Of a stretch of 64,000 nt of DNA, positions 15,456-24,342 are shown piece after piece. The DNA is from Streptomyces bauhiniae (GTDB lineage Bacteria; Actinomycetota; Actinomycetes; Streptomycetales; Streptomycetaceae), in assembly GCF_004784475.1 (NCBI RefSeq), contig NZ_SRRT01000011.1, positions 62,001 through 126,000 of the forward strand, read 5' to 3'. The translations under genes and the position numbers were made by a program. Position 1 is the stretch's first letter, and each line of letters opens with the position of its first letter. Below the pieces are notes generated by a model, which was not told where the DNA came from, did not search any database, and was given only the letters and a program-made list of their open reading frames with translations.

Positions 15456-16880
15456 ATGGCAACGGCGCCCAGCGTCTCCTACTCGATGACGGTCCGGTTG
15501 GAGGTGCCCGCGAGCGGAACGGCCGTATCGCAGCTCACCACCGCCGTCGAGTCCTCCGGAGGCTCGGTCACCGGCCTCGACGTCACCGCCTCCGGGCACG
15601 AGAAGCTCCGGATCGACGTCACCATCGCGGCCAGCTCCACCGCGCACGCCGACGAGATCGTCGAGGAGCTGCGGAACATCGAGGGCGTCACCCTCGGCAA
15701 GGTCTCCGACCGTACGTTCCTGATGCACCTCGGCGGCAAGATCGAGATGCAGTCCAAGCACCCCATCCGCAACCGTGACGACCTCTCCATGGTCTACACG
15801 CCCGGTGTGGCCCGCGTCTGCATGGCCATCGCGGAGAACCCCGAGGACGCCCGGCGCCTGACCATCAAGCGCAACTCCGTTGCGGTCGTGACGGACGGTT
15901 CCGCGGTGCTCGGCCTCGGCAACATCGGACCCAAGGCCGCGCTGCCGGTCATGGAGGGCAAGGCGGCCCTGTTCAAGCGGTTCGCCGGCATCGACGCCTG
16001 GCCGCTGTGCCTGGACACCCAGGACACCGACGCGATCGTGGAGATCGTCAAGGCCATCGCCCCCGGCTTCGCGGGCATCAACCTGGAGGACATCTCCGCG
16101 CCCCGCTGCTTCGAGATCGAGGCCCGGCTGCGCGAGGCCCTGGACATCCCGGTCTTCCACGACGACCAGCACGGCACCGCCATCGTCGTGCTCGCCGCGC
16201 TGACCAACGCGCTGCGCGTCACCGGCCGTTCGATGGAGTCCATCCGGGTGGTCATGTCCGGCGCCGGAGCGGCCGGTACGGCCATCCTGAAGCTGCTGCT
16301 GGCCGCGGGCGTCAAGAACGCCGTCGTCGCCGACATCCACGGCGTGGTGCACGCCGGCCGCGAGGACCTGGTGGACGCCTACCCGGACTCCGCGCTGCGC
16401 TGGATCGCGGACAACACCAACCCCGAGAACCTCACCGGCACCCTCAAGGAGGCCGTGCGCGGCGCCGACGTCTTCATCGGCGTCTCCGCCCCGAACGTGC
16501 TGGACGGCACCGACGTGGCCGCCATGGCGGACGGCGCGATCGTCTTCGCACTGGCGAACCCGGACCCCGAGGTCGACCCCGCGGTGGCCCGGCAGACGGC
16601 CGCCGTGGTGGCCACCGGCCGCTCGGACTTCCCCAACCAGATCAACAACGTGCTGGTCTTCCCCGGTGTCTTCCGGGGCCTGCTGGACGCCCAGTCCCGC
16701 ACCGTCAACACCGAGATGATGCTCGCCGCCGCGCAGGCGCTGGCCAACGTGGTGACCGAGGACGAGCTGAACCCGAACTACATCGTCCCCAGCGTCTTCA
16801 ACGACAAGGTCGCGGGCGCCGTGGCCGGGGCCGTCCGGGAGGCCGCCAAGGCGGCCGGAGCGGCTGCTGCGGCGTCCTAG
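15456..16880 (+). CDS. NAD-dependent malic enzyme with N-terminal ACT domain
   Basis: 474 aa. Residues 10-85 form an ACT-like regulatory domain. The malic enzyme core follows: SMVYTPGVARVC, KRNSVAVVTDGSAVLGLGNIG, LPVMEGKAALFKRFAGID, and the metal site NLEDISAPRCFEIE. The C-terminal Rossmann domain has VVMSGAGAAGTAIL. It converts malate to pyruvate and CO2, supplying pyruvate and reducing power. The S. coelicolor counterpart is NAD-dependent as I recall, and the acidic residue after the Rossmann glycines (VVADIHG) agrees. A GAGGAAG site precedes the ATG. Confidence 0.92.
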   Translation: MATAPSVSYSMTVRLEVPASGTAVSQLTTAVESSGGSVTGLDVTASGHEKLRIDVTIAASSTAHADEIVEELRNIEGVTLGKVSDRTFLMHLGGKIEMQSKHPIRNRDDLSMVYTPGVARVCMAIAENPEDARRLTIKRNSVAVVTDGSAVLGLGNIGPKAALPVMEGKAALFKRFAGIDAWPLCLDTQDTDAIVEIVKAIAPGFAGINLEDISAPRCFEIEARLREALDIPVFHDDQHGTAIVVLAALTNALRVTGRSMESIRVVMSGAGAAGTAILKLLLAAGVKNAVVADIHGVVHAGREDLVDAYPDSALRWIADNTNPENLTGTLKEAVRGADVFIGVSAPNVLDGTDVAAMADGAIVFALANPDPEVDPAVARQTAAVVATGRSDFPNQINNVLVFPGVFRGLLDAQSRTVNTEMMLAAAQALANVVTEDELNPNYIVPSVFNDKVAGAVAGAVREAAKAAGAAAAAS

Positions 16881-16885
16881 CGGCG

Positions 16886-16940
16886 CTTGCCGTAGGGTCG
16901 GGGAGGTTGTGTGGACCGGCGCGGCCTCCCCTACGGCGAG
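16886..16940 (+). terminator. Hairpin after malic enzyme gene
   Basis: CTTGCCGTAG pairs with CTACGGCGAG (one G-U) and the inner GGGGAGG pairs with CCTCCCC. It starts 6 bp after the malic enzyme stop. Confidence 0.75.
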
Positions 16941-17146
16941 TCGTCGGTTCCCCGGTCGTGACGCCCTCTAGGGTGTCGGCGGGGCAGGCGCTTTCCTGTG
17001 ACTCCCCAGGGTGGTCTCATGACTCCTACGGGTGCCGGATTGGCTTTCCCGCCGCAGGTAGGGGCAGGATGCGTCTCTGGGCGCGAGCGCATCGGCATCG
17101 ATCTCACCTCACGCCTCATTGGCAAGAAGAACACGGGAGTAAGAAC

Positions 17147-17428
17147 ATGAACCGCAGTGAGCTGGTGGCCGCGCTGGCCGACCGCGCCGAGGTGACCCGC
17201 AAGGACGCCGACGCCGTGCTGGCCGCGTTCGCCGAGGTCGTCGGCGACATCGTCTCCAAGGGCGACGAGAAGGTCACCATCCCCGGCTTCCTGACCTTCG
17301 AGCGCACCCACCGTGCCGCTCGTACCGCGCGCAACCCGCAGACCGGTGAGCCCATCAACATCCCGGCCGGCTTCAGCGTGAAGGTCTCCGCGGGCTCGAA
17401 GCTCAAGGAAGCCGCCAAGGGCAAGTAA
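17147..17428 (+). CDS. hupA: HU-family DNA-binding protein
   Basis: 93 aa, the size of bacterial HU. The sequence MNRSELVAALADRAEV, IPGFLTFE and the DNA-binding arm with RTARNPQTGE and the Pro of INIPA are classical. Its length shows it is the short HU, not the HupS form with a Lys-rich tail. It binds and bends DNA without strong sequence preference to compact the nucleoid. A GGGAG site lies 9 bases before ATG. The 266-bp upstream region holds the malic enzyme terminator and presumably its own strong promoter. Confidence 0.94.
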   Translation: MNRSELVAALADRAEVTRKDADAVLAAFAEVVGDIVSKGDEKVTIPGFLTFERTHRAARTARNPQTGEPINIPAGFSVKVSAGSKLKEAAKGK

Positions 17429-17444
17429 CCCCCATAACGCAAAG

Positions 17445-17473
17445 TGGGCGGCTCCCCGTGAGGGGGCCGCCCA
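17445..17473. terminator. Hairpin between convergent hupA and murA
   Basis: TGGGCGGCTCCCC pairs with GGGGGCCGCCCA. It is placed to stop both hupA (+) and murA (-) transcripts. Confidence 0.82.
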
Positions 17474-17511
17474 TTCTGCGTACGCGGAGTACTCGGCGTA
17501 CTTCGGGGCTG

Positions 17512-18852
17512 TCAGCCGAGCGCCTTGCCCGGCAGTTCGACCTTCGCGCCCAGTTCCACGAGCTTCTCCATGAAGTTCTCGTAGCCGCGGTTGATCAGGT
17601 CGATGCCGTGGACCCGCGAGGTGCCCTCGGCGGCGAGGGCCGCGATGAGGTACGAGAAGCCGCCGCGCAGGTCGGGGATGACCAGGTCGGCGCCCTGGAG
17701 CTTGGTGGGGCCGGAGACGACCGCCGAGTGCAGGAAGTTCCGCGCGCCGAAGCGGCAGTCCGAGCCGCCCAGGCACTCGCGGTAGAGCTGGATGTGCGCG
17801 CCCATCTGGTTCAGCGCCGAGGTGAAGCCGAGCCGTGACTCGTACACCGTCTCGTGGACGATGGACAGGCCCGTGGCCTGGGTGAGGGCCACCACCAGCG
17901 GCTGCTGCCAGTCGGTCTGGAAGCCGGGGTGCACGTCCGTCTCCAGCGCGATGGACTTGAGCTGGCCGCCGGGGTGCCAGAAGCGGATGCCCTCGTCGTC
18001 GATCTCGAAGGCGCCGCCGACCTTGCGGTAGGTGTTCAGGAACGTCATCATCGAGCGCTGCTGGGCGCCCCGGACGTAGATGTTGCCGCCGGTCGCGAGC
18101 GCCGCGGAAGCCCAGGAGGCGGCCTCCAGGCGGTCCGGGAGGGCGCGGTGGTTGTAGCCGCCGAGCGAGTCCACACCGGTGATGCGGATCGTCCGGTCGG
18201 TGTCCATGGCGATGATCGCGCCCATCTTCTGCAGTACGCAGATGAGGTCCTCGATCTCGGGCTCCACGGCCGCGTTGGACAGCTCGGTGACACCCTCGGC
18301 CAGCACGGCCGTCAGCAGCACCTGCTCGGTGGCGCCCACCGACGGGTACGGCAGGTCGATCTTCGTGCCGCGCAGCCGCTGCGGGGCCTCCAGGTACTGG
18401 CCGTCTGCCCGCTTCTCGATGGTCGCGCCGAACTGGCGCAGCACGTCGAAGTGGAAGTCGATCGGCCGGCCGCCGATGTCGCAGCCGCCGAGGCCCGGGA
18501 TGAAGGCGTGGCCCAGACGGTGCAGCAGCGGGCCGCAGAACAGGATCGGGATACGGCTGGAACCCGCGTGGGCGTCGATGTCGGCGACGTTCGCGCTCTC
18601 GACGTAGGTCGGGTCCAGGATCAGCTCGCCCGGCTCCTCGCCCGGCCGCACCGTCACCCCGTGCAACTGGAGCAGGCCGCGCACGACCCGCACGTCTCGG
18701 ATGTCCGGGACGTTGCGCAGGCGGCTGGGCGCGCTGCCCAGAAGGGCGGCGACCATGGCCTTCGGCACGAGGTTCTTCGCACCGCGGACACGGATCTCGC
18801 CCTCCAGCGGGGTTCCGCCGTGGACAAGCAGGACATCGTCGTTGACGGTCAT
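17512..18852 (-). CDS. murA: UDP-N-acetylglucosamine 1-carboxyvinyltransferase
   Basis: 446 aa, a little longer than E. coli MurA. The catalytic residues are visible: Lys-Asn in RGAKNLVPK and the active-site Cys124 in GLGGCDIGGRP, so this enzyme should be fosfomycin-sensitive (mycobacterial MurA has Asp here). It adds enolpyruvate to UDP-GlcNAc, the first committed step of peptidoglycan synthesis, in the cytoplasm. Streptomycetes usually hold two murA genes, so this may be one of a pair. It is divergent from yqgE across a 246-bp region. Confidence 0.95.
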   Translation of the reverse strand: MTVNDDVLLVHGGTPLEGEIRVRGAKNLVPKAMVAALLGSAPSRLRNVPDIRDVRVVRGLLQLHGVTVRPGEEPGELILDPTYVESANVADIDAHAGSSRIPILFCGPLLHRLGHAFIPGLGGCDIGGRPIDFHFDVLRQFGATIEKRADGQYLEAPQRLRGTKIDLPYPSVGATEQVLLTAVLAEGVTELSNAAVEPEIEDLICVLQKMGAIIAMDTDRTIRITGVDSLGGYNHRALPDRLEAASWASAALATGGNIYVRGAQQRSMMTFLNTYRKVGGAFEIDDEGIRFWHPGGQLKSIALETDVHPGFQTDWQQPLVVALTQATGLSIVHETVYESRLGFTSALNQMGAHIQLYRECLGGSDCRFGARNFLHSAVVSGPTKLQGADLVIPDLRGGFSYLIAALAAEGTSRVHGIDLINRGYENFMEKLVELGAKVELPGKALG

Positions 18853-19098
18853 GAATCTCGCGTTCCGATGAGTCGGGCAGGGGTCGGCCGATCACTTTGC
18901 GCAGGGGCCGGAGAGACAGGGTAATCGCCGATCACCCTTCGTCCGTAAGCCCGAGTACCCGCCAGCCGTGTCACAACACGAACGGTTTCCTGACGGGCAC
19001 GTCGGGTCACCGGAGCTGTGCGCCTCCGTACGGACGTGCTCCCTGTTCATGCGCCTCCAGGCCCCCACACGGGCCCAAGATGCGGGATCATGTCTGGC

Positions 19099-19674
19099 AT
19101 GACCGAGGTGTCCTCGCTCACAGGGCGGCTGCTCGTGGCGACCCCCGCTCTGGCGGACCCGAACTTCGACCGCGCGGTGGTGCTCCTCCTCGACCACGAC
19201 GAGGAGGGCTCCCTGGGTGTGGTCCTCAACCGGCCCACCCCGGTGGACGTGCGGGATGTGCTGGCCGGCTGGGCGGCCCTGGCGGGCGAGCCCGGCGTGG
19301 TCTTCCAGGGCGGCCCCGTCTCGCTGGACTCCGCGCTCGGCATCGCCGTGGTCCCCGGCGGCGGGGAGGGGGAGGGCGCGGCCCCGCTCGGCTGGCGGCA
19401 GGTGCACGGCGCGATCGGCCTGGTCGACCTGGAGACCCCGCCCGAGCTGGTCGCCTCCGCCCTCGGCGCGCTGCGCATCTTCGCCGGGTACGCGGGCTGG
19501 GGGCCGGGCCAGCTCCAGGACGAGCTGGACCAGGGCGCCTGGTACGTGGTCGAGTCCGAGCCCGGCGACATCTCCTCCCCGGCGCCCGAACGGCTGTGGC
19601 GTGAGGTGCTGCGCCGGCAGCGCGGAGACCTCGCGATGGTGGCCACGTATCCGGACGACCCATCGCTCAACTGA
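19099..19674 (+). CDS. YqgE/AlgH family protein
   Basis: 191 aa from ATG 19099; ATG 19090 adds MSG and is equally possible. The fold marks are intact: GRLLVATPALADPNFDRAVVLLLDHDEEGSLGVVLNRP near the start, and FAGYAGWGPGQLQDEL later. The function is poorly defined. The family is often annotated as a putative transcriptional regulator but has no DNA-binding motif. The gene lies 29 bp before the DUF3039 gene. Confidence 0.88.
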   Translation: MTEVSSLTGRLLVATPALADPNFDRAVVLLLDHDEEGSLGVVLNRPTPVDVRDVLAGWAALAGEPGVVFQGGPVSLDSALGIAVVPGGGEGEGAAPLGWRQVHGAIGLVDLETPPELVASALGALRIFAGYAGWGPGQLQDELDQGAWYVVESEPGDISSPAPERLWREVLRRQRGDLAMVATYPDDPSLN

Positions 19675-19690
19675 TGCCCGTGAGCTTCAG

Positions 19691-19696
19691 TACCCT
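19691..19696 (+). promoter_or_regulatory. -10 box of a leaderless promoter (DUF3039 gene)
   Basis: TACCCT ends 7 nt before ATG 19704, with no Shine-Dalgarno sequence. The gene can therefore be transcribed apart from yqgE. Confidence 0.45.
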
Positions 19697-19703
19697 TGGG
19701 CTT

Positions 19704-19988
19704 ATGAGCACTCTTGAGCCCGAGCGCGGGACTGGTACGGGGACCCTCGTCGAGCCGACGCCGCAGGTGTCCCACGGTGACGGCGACCATGAGCGCTTCG
19801 CCCACTACGTCCAGAAGGACAAGATCATGGCGAGCGCCCTGGACGGCACCCCCGTCGTGGCGCTGTGCGGCAAGGTCTGGGTGCCGGGCCGCGACCCGAA
19901 GAAGTACCCCGTCTGCCCCATGTGCAAAGAGATCTACGAGTCCATGAGCAGCGGTGGCGACAAGGGCGGGGACAAGGACAAGAAGTAA
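19704..19988 (+). CDS. DUF3039 protein, small Cys-rich
   Basis: 94 aa. The central block ERFAHYVQKDKIMASALDGTPVVALCGKVWVPGRDPKKYPVCPMCKEIYE is typical of the actinobacterial DUF3039 family. Three cysteines, one plus a CPMC pair, suggest a small zinc-binding site. The lysine-rich tail (GGDKGGDKDKK) is flexible. Function unknown. I chose ATG 19704 because of the -10 box placed 7 nt upstream. Confidence 0.85.
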   Translation: MSTLEPERGTGTGTLVEPTPQVSHGDGDHERFAHYVQKDKIMASALDGTPVVALCGKVWVPGRDPKKYPVCPMCKEIYESMSSGGDKGGDKDKK

Positions 19989-20122
19989 CCCCGCCGTCCC
20001 CCCTTCACGGATTGCCGCCGGCGCCCTTCCCCGCGTTTTTCGCGCGTGTTTCACCGGGCGCCGGGGCAACGTCCCCCTGATATGGATTCCGGGCTGTGCG
20101 CCGAGGTATTGCGGGGGCTGAA

Positions 20123-21796
20123 GTGACGGATGTGATTCCGGCGCCGGTGGAGGCGTACGGGGGACCGGGCGAGGGATTCCTGCTCGGTCCCGGCACCGGT
20201 CTGGCGGCCTCGGGGGAGGGCGCCGAGAGCACCGCCCGCTGGCTGCGCGGCACCCTGGGCGCGGCCACCGGCTTCCCCCTGGCCCCGGCCGACCCCGCCG
20301 CCGAGAACGCCGTACGGCTCACCGTCGACCCGCGTCTCACCGCGGAACTCGGCGCCGAGGGCTACCGGCTCGACGTCACGCCCAGCGGCGCCGACCTGCG
20401 CGGAGGCGGTCCGGCCGGGCTGTTCTGGGGCGCCCAGACGCTACGGCAACTGCTCGGCCCCGACGCCTTCCGGCGCGCCCCGCTGCCCGGCCGGACCTGG
20501 CGGCTGCCGCCGGTGCGGATCAGCGACACGCCCCGGTTCGGCTGGCGCGGCATGCTGCTCGACGTGGCCCGGCACTTCATGCCCAAGGAAGGAGTGCTGC
20601 GCTATCTCGATCTGCTGGCCGCGCACAAACTCAACGTCCTGCACTTGCACCTGACGGACGATCAAGGCTGGCGCATCGAGATCAAGCGCCACCCCCGGCT
20701 CACCGAGGTCGGCTCCTGGCGCACGCGGACCAAATTCGGCCACCGCTCGTCCCCTCTCTGGGAGGCGAAACCGCACGGCGGCCACTACACCCAGGACGAC
20801 ATCCGGGAGATCGTCTCCTACGCCGCCGAACGGCATATCACCGTCGTCCCGGAAATCGATCTCCCCGGCCACTCCCAGGCCGCCATCGCCGCCTACCCGG
20901 AACTCGGCAACACCGACGCCGTCGACACCGCCGCCGTCACCGTCCGGGACGACTGGGGGATCTCCCCGTACGTGCTCGCCCCCACCGAGGCCGTCCTCGC
21001 GTTCTACGAGGGCGTGCTGGAGGAGGTGCTGGCGCTGTTCCCGTCGCCCTTCGTGCACCTCGGCGGCGACGAGTGCCCGCCGGACCAGTGGCGGAAGTCG
21101 GCCACCGCGCGGGCCCGCGCCGCCGAACTCGGACTCCTCGACGTGGACGGGCTGCGCGCCTGGTTCGCCGGCCACTTCGGGGCCTGGCTGGCCGCGCGCG
21201 GGCGCCGGATGCTCGGCTGGGACGAGATCCTCGACGGCCCGCTCCCGCCCGGCGCCGTGGTCTCCTCCTGGCGCGGGCACCGGGGCGGCCGGATCGCCGC
21301 GCGGGCCGGACACGACGTGGTCATGTGCCCCGAGCAGCACGTCTACCTCGATCACCGGCAGGCGCCCGGCGAGGACGAGCCGGTGCCCATCGGCTACGTC
21401 CGCACCCTGGCCGACGTCTACCGGTTCGAGCCCGTACCGGACGGTCTCACCGCCGAGGAAGCACGCCATGCGCTGGGCGCCCAGGCCAATGTGTGGACCG
21501 AGGTGACCGAGGACGCCGGACGCGTGGACTACCAGGTCTTCCCCCGGCTCGCCGCGTTCGCCGAGGTCGCCTGGAGTCCGCTGCCCGCGCCCGCCGAGCG
21601 GGACCTCGCGGACTTCGAGCGCCGGATGGGCGCCCACTACCGGCGACTTGACGCCCTCGGCGTCGCGTACCGGCCGCCCGGCGGCCCCCACCCCTGGCAG
21701 CGGCGCCCCGGAGTGCCGGGACGGCCTTTCGCCGGACCGCCCGCCGAGCCGGAACCCACGGCCCCCGTGCCCTCGAACGCCCGCCCGGACACGTAA
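20123..21796 (+). CDS. Beta-N-acetylhexosaminidase (GH20)
   Basis: 557 aa from GTG 20123, which has a GGGGG site five bases upstream; GTG 20096 is an alternative. The N-terminal GH20b domain (about 1-125) precedes the catalytic barrel (about 130-480): RGMLLDVARHFMP, LHLHLTDDQGWRIE, PEIDLPGHSQAA, and the acid/base pair Asp316-Glu317 in HLGGDECPP. It removes terminal GlcNAc or GalNAc from chito-oligosaccharides or muropeptides. No signal peptide or lipobox is visible at either start, so it probably works in the cytoplasm on imported oligosaccharides. No dre operator is seen upstream. Confidence 0.9.
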   Translation: MTDVIPAPVEAYGGPGEGFLLGPGTGLAASGEGAESTARWLRGTLGAATGFPLAPADPAAENAVRLTVDPRLTAELGAEGYRLDVTPSGADLRGGGPAGLFWGAQTLRQLLGPDAFRRAPLPGRTWRLPPVRISDTPRFGWRGMLLDVARHFMPKEGVLRYLDLLAAHKLNVLHLHLTDDQGWRIEIKRHPRLTEVGSWRTRTKFGHRSSPLWEAKPHGGHYTQDDIREIVSYAAERHITVVPEIDLPGHSQAAIAAYPELGNTDAVDTAAVTVRDDWGISPYVLAPTEAVLAFYEGVLEEVLALFPSPFVHLGGDECPPDQWRKSATARARAAELGLLDVDGLRAWFAGHFGAWLAARGRRMLGWDEILDGPLPPGAVVSSWRGHRGGRIAARAGHDVVMCPEQHVYLDHRQAPGEDEPVPIGYVRTLADVYRFEPVPDGLTAEEARHALGAQANVWTEVTEDAGRVDYQVFPRLAAFAEVAWSPLPAPAERDLADFERRMGAHYRRLDALGVAYRPPGGPHPWQRRPGVPGRPFAGPPAEPEPTAPVPSNARPDT

Positions 21797-22021
21797 CGGG
21801 AGAACCACCCGTGACCTCACCGAAGAGGGTCAATCGGACCCACCCGAAGATGCTGGTGTAAACGGGACCATCCGCCCGATGGAGTGGGTCAACACCCCTT
21901 GGCCGACCCGCGCGTCCGAGCCTTGCGAAGATGTGCCAGAGTTGCCACGTCCGCCCTGTCAGCACGTACCGTACGGCAGCACAGGCGCGACCAGGTGGGG
22001 CAGCGGGAAGGGGCAGCCGGT

Positions 22022-22915
22022 TTGACCACGCACGCACCGCAGGCGGCACAGGCCGTCACGCTGCCCACGACGCTGGACGAGGCGGTGGCGGCCCTGACCG
22101 CCATGCCCGCCGCGGTCCCCGTCGCCGGCGGCACCGACCTCATGGCGGCCGTCAACTCCGGGCAGCTCAGGCCCGCCGCGCTGGTCGGCCTCGGCCGGAT
22201 CAGCGAGATCCGCGGCTGGCAGTACCAGGACGGCCACGCGCTGCTCGGCGCCGGCCTCACCCACGCCCGCATGGGCCGCCCCGACTTCGCCGCGCTGATC
22301 CCGGCGCTCGCCGCCGCCGCGCGCGCCGCCGGACCGCCGCACATCCGCAACGCGGGCACCCTCGGCGGCAACATCGCCTCCGCCGCGCCCACCGGTGACG
22401 CGCTGCCGGTGCTGGCCGCGCTGGAGGCCACGCTGATCGTCGCCGGACCGGACGGCGCCCGCCGCGAGGTCCCCGTCTCGCACCTGCTGGCCGGGGTCGA
22501 GATGCTGCGCGGCGGCGAACTCATCGGCTACGTCCGGGTTCCGCTGCTGCACGCCCCCCAGGTCTTCCTCAAGGCCACCGGACGCACCGGGCCCGGCCGC
22601 TCGGTCGCCTCCGTCGCCCTCGTCCTCGACCCCGCCCGGCGCGGAGTGCGGTGCGCGGTCGGTGCCATAGCGCCGATGCCGCTGCGCCCGCTGGACGCCG
22701 AGCAGTGGGTCGCGCAGCTCATCGACTGGGACAACGACCGCGTCCTCGTCCCCGAAGCCCTGCAGGCGTTCGGCGAGTACGTCGCCGCGGCCTGCATCCC
22801 CGACCCGGTGCCGGAGCCGGACGGCACGGTCGTCCCGCTGCCGCCCGCGGTACTGCACCTGCGGCGCACCGTCGCCGCGCTGGCACGACGAGCACTGGGG
22901 AGGGCGCTGTCGTGA
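22022..22915 (+). CDS. Xanthine dehydrogenase-like FAD-binding subunit
   Basis: 297 aa from TTG 22022, with GGGAAGGGG upstream. The CoxM/XdhB FAD motifs are intact: VAGGTDLMAAV near residue 37 and RNAGTLGGNIASAAPTGDALP near residue 115. In the known complexes this subunit passes electrons from the iron-sulfur clusters to an acceptor via FAD. It is the first of three overlapping genes (FAD, Fe-S, molybdenum subunits) that must be co-translated. The substrate is not deducible. Confidence 0.85.
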   Translation: MTTHAPQAAQAVTLPTTLDEAVAALTAMPAAVPVAGGTDLMAAVNSGQLRPAALVGLGRISEIRGWQYQDGHALLGAGLTHARMGRPDFAALIPALAAAARAAGPPHIRNAGTLGGNIASAAPTGDALPVLAALEATLIVAGPDGARREVPVSHLLAGVEMLRGGELIGYVRVPLLHAPQVFLKATGRTGPGRSVASVALVLDPARRGVRCAVGAIAPMPLRPLDAEQWVAQLIDWDNDRVLVPEALQAFGEYVAAACIPDPVPEPDGTVVPLPPAVLHLRRTVAALARRALGRALS

Positions 22916-24342
22916 CCGACGACCAGCGCGGACACGAGGACGACACGCCCCAGGGCGGCGGCCGCTGGAACCCGCTGCCCCAGGGCGAGTACGACGACGG
23001 CGCGACCGCCTTCGTGCAGCTCCCCGAGGGCGGCATCGACGCCCTGCTCGCCGGTGACAGCCCGCTGGCCGCGCCGGGCCACGGCTATGTGCCGCCCCGG
23101 ATAACGACCCCGCCCGAGGACGAGAACGCGTGGGGCGCCCAGGAGCAGTGGCCCGCGCAGGACACCGTCCCGGCCCAGCAGCAGCCGCACGGCGACGACC
23201 GGTTCACCTACCAGCCCGAGGCGCAGGGGCACTGGGCTCCCGAGGAGACCGCCGCCGCGTCCGGCCACGACGTCACCGGGCAGTGGTCCGTGCCGGTCGC
23301 CGGGGGCGATCTGCCCGACGAGTCCGGCGAGTTCACCACCTCCGCGCTGGCCGAGCAGTGGGGCGCCGCCCCGCCCGTCCTGCCCGGCGGCGCGGCCGCG
23401 CCGTGGGTCACGGACACGATCGGGGGCGCTTGGGGCCCGCAGGAGTCTGCGGCGCCTGAGCAGGAGGCCGCTCCGGTCACTGATGCCGAGGAGGCCGCCG
23501 AGCCCGCCGAGGACGGCGAGAGCCCCGTGGAGGCCCCTGAGGGCGCCTCTGACGGCCCGTCGGACGAGGACGCGACCGGGGAGCCCGAGGCGGCTCCCGA
23601 GGCCGTGGAGGAGCCCCCCGCGGCCGAAGAGGACATGGCCGGCGAGGACGCCGAGGACGAGGAACCGCCACCCCCGCCCCAGGACGAACACCCCCTCGCC
23701 TCCTACGTGCTGCGCGTCAACGGCGCCGACCGGCCCGTCACCGACGCCTGGATCGGCGAGTCCCTGCTCTACGTGCTGCGCGAGCGCCTCGGCCTCGCGG
23801 GCGCCAAGGACGGCTGCTCGCAGGGCGAGTGCGGGGCGTGCAACGTCCAGGTCGACGGACGGCTCGTGGCCTCCTGCCTGGTCCCGGCGGTCACCGCCGC
23901 GGGCAGCGAGGTCCGTACCGTCGAGGGCCTGGCGAGCGGCGGGCACCCCTCCGACGTCCAGCGGGCGCTGGCCCGGTGCGGCGCCGTGCAGTGCGGCTTC
24001 TGCGTACCCGGCATCGCCATGACCCTGCACGACCTGCTGGAGGGCAACCCGGCCCCCACCGAGCTGGAGACCCGCCAGGCGCTCTGCGGCAACCTCTGCC
24101 GCTGCTCCGGCTACCGGGGCGTGCTCGACGCCGTACGCGACGTCGTCGCCGAGCGCGAGGCCGGCCTCGGGGCCGATGCCGAGCCGGACGACCCCGCCGC
24201 GCGCATCCCGCACCAGGCGGGACCCGGCTCCGGCGGCGTGCACCCCTCGGCGTTCGAAGCACCCGGTGCCTTCGGCGCGTTCGGCGCCCCGCAGGACCAC
24301 CCGCACGACCCGCACCACGGCCAGGACGGAGGCCAGGCGTGA
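22912..24342 (+). CDS. Xanthine dehydrogenase-like [2Fe-2S] subunit with long acidic N-terminal extension
   Basis: 476 aa, against about 160-200 for the family. Its GTG overlaps the previous stop (GTGA). Residues 1 to about 260 are a low-complexity segment rich in Glu, Asp, Pro, Ala, Gly and Gln with no known domain. The ferredoxin-like domain starts about 265 with cluster cysteines from Cys302 (CSQGECGAC), and the helical domain holds the second set (CGFC and CRC). All eight cluster cysteines appear present. The C-terminal tail is His/Gly/Phe rich (GAFGAFGAP, HPHDPHHG). The fusion of a disordered acidic arm to an electron-transfer subunit is unusual. Confidence 0.85.
   Translation: MTDDQRGHEDDTPQGGGRWNPLPQGEYDDGATAFVQLPEGGIDALLAGDSPLAAPGHGYVPPRITTPPEDENAWGAQEQWPAQDTVPAQQQPHGDDRFTYQPEAQGHWAPEETAAASGHDVTGQWSVPVAGGDLPDESGEFTTSALAEQWGAAPPVLPGGAAAPWVTDTIGGAWGPQESAAPEQEAAPVTDAEEAAEPAEDGESPVEAPEGASDGPSDEDATGEPEAAPEAVEEPPAAEEDMAGEDAEDEEPPPPPQDEHPLASYVLRVNGADRPVTDAWIGESLLYVLRERLGLAGAKDGCSQGECGACNVQVDGRLVASCLVPAVTAAGSEVRTVEGLASGGHPSDVQRALARCGAVQCGFCVPGIAMTLHDLLEGNPAPTELETRQALCGNLCRCSGYRGVLDAVRDVVAEREAGLGADAEPDDPAARIPHQAGPGSGGVHPSAFEAPGAFGAFGAPQDHPHDPHHGQDGGQA

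Noticed and set aside
12801..16352. 1183-codon minus-strand open frame
   Set aside because: Spans helicase, sRNA and malic enzyme genes antisense; no recognisable protein, high His/Gly/Val content typical of a GC shadow.
21880..22025. 48-codon ORF before the XDH-like operon
   Set aside because: No ribosome-binding site and it runs into the TTG start region of the FAD subunit; no supporting similarity.
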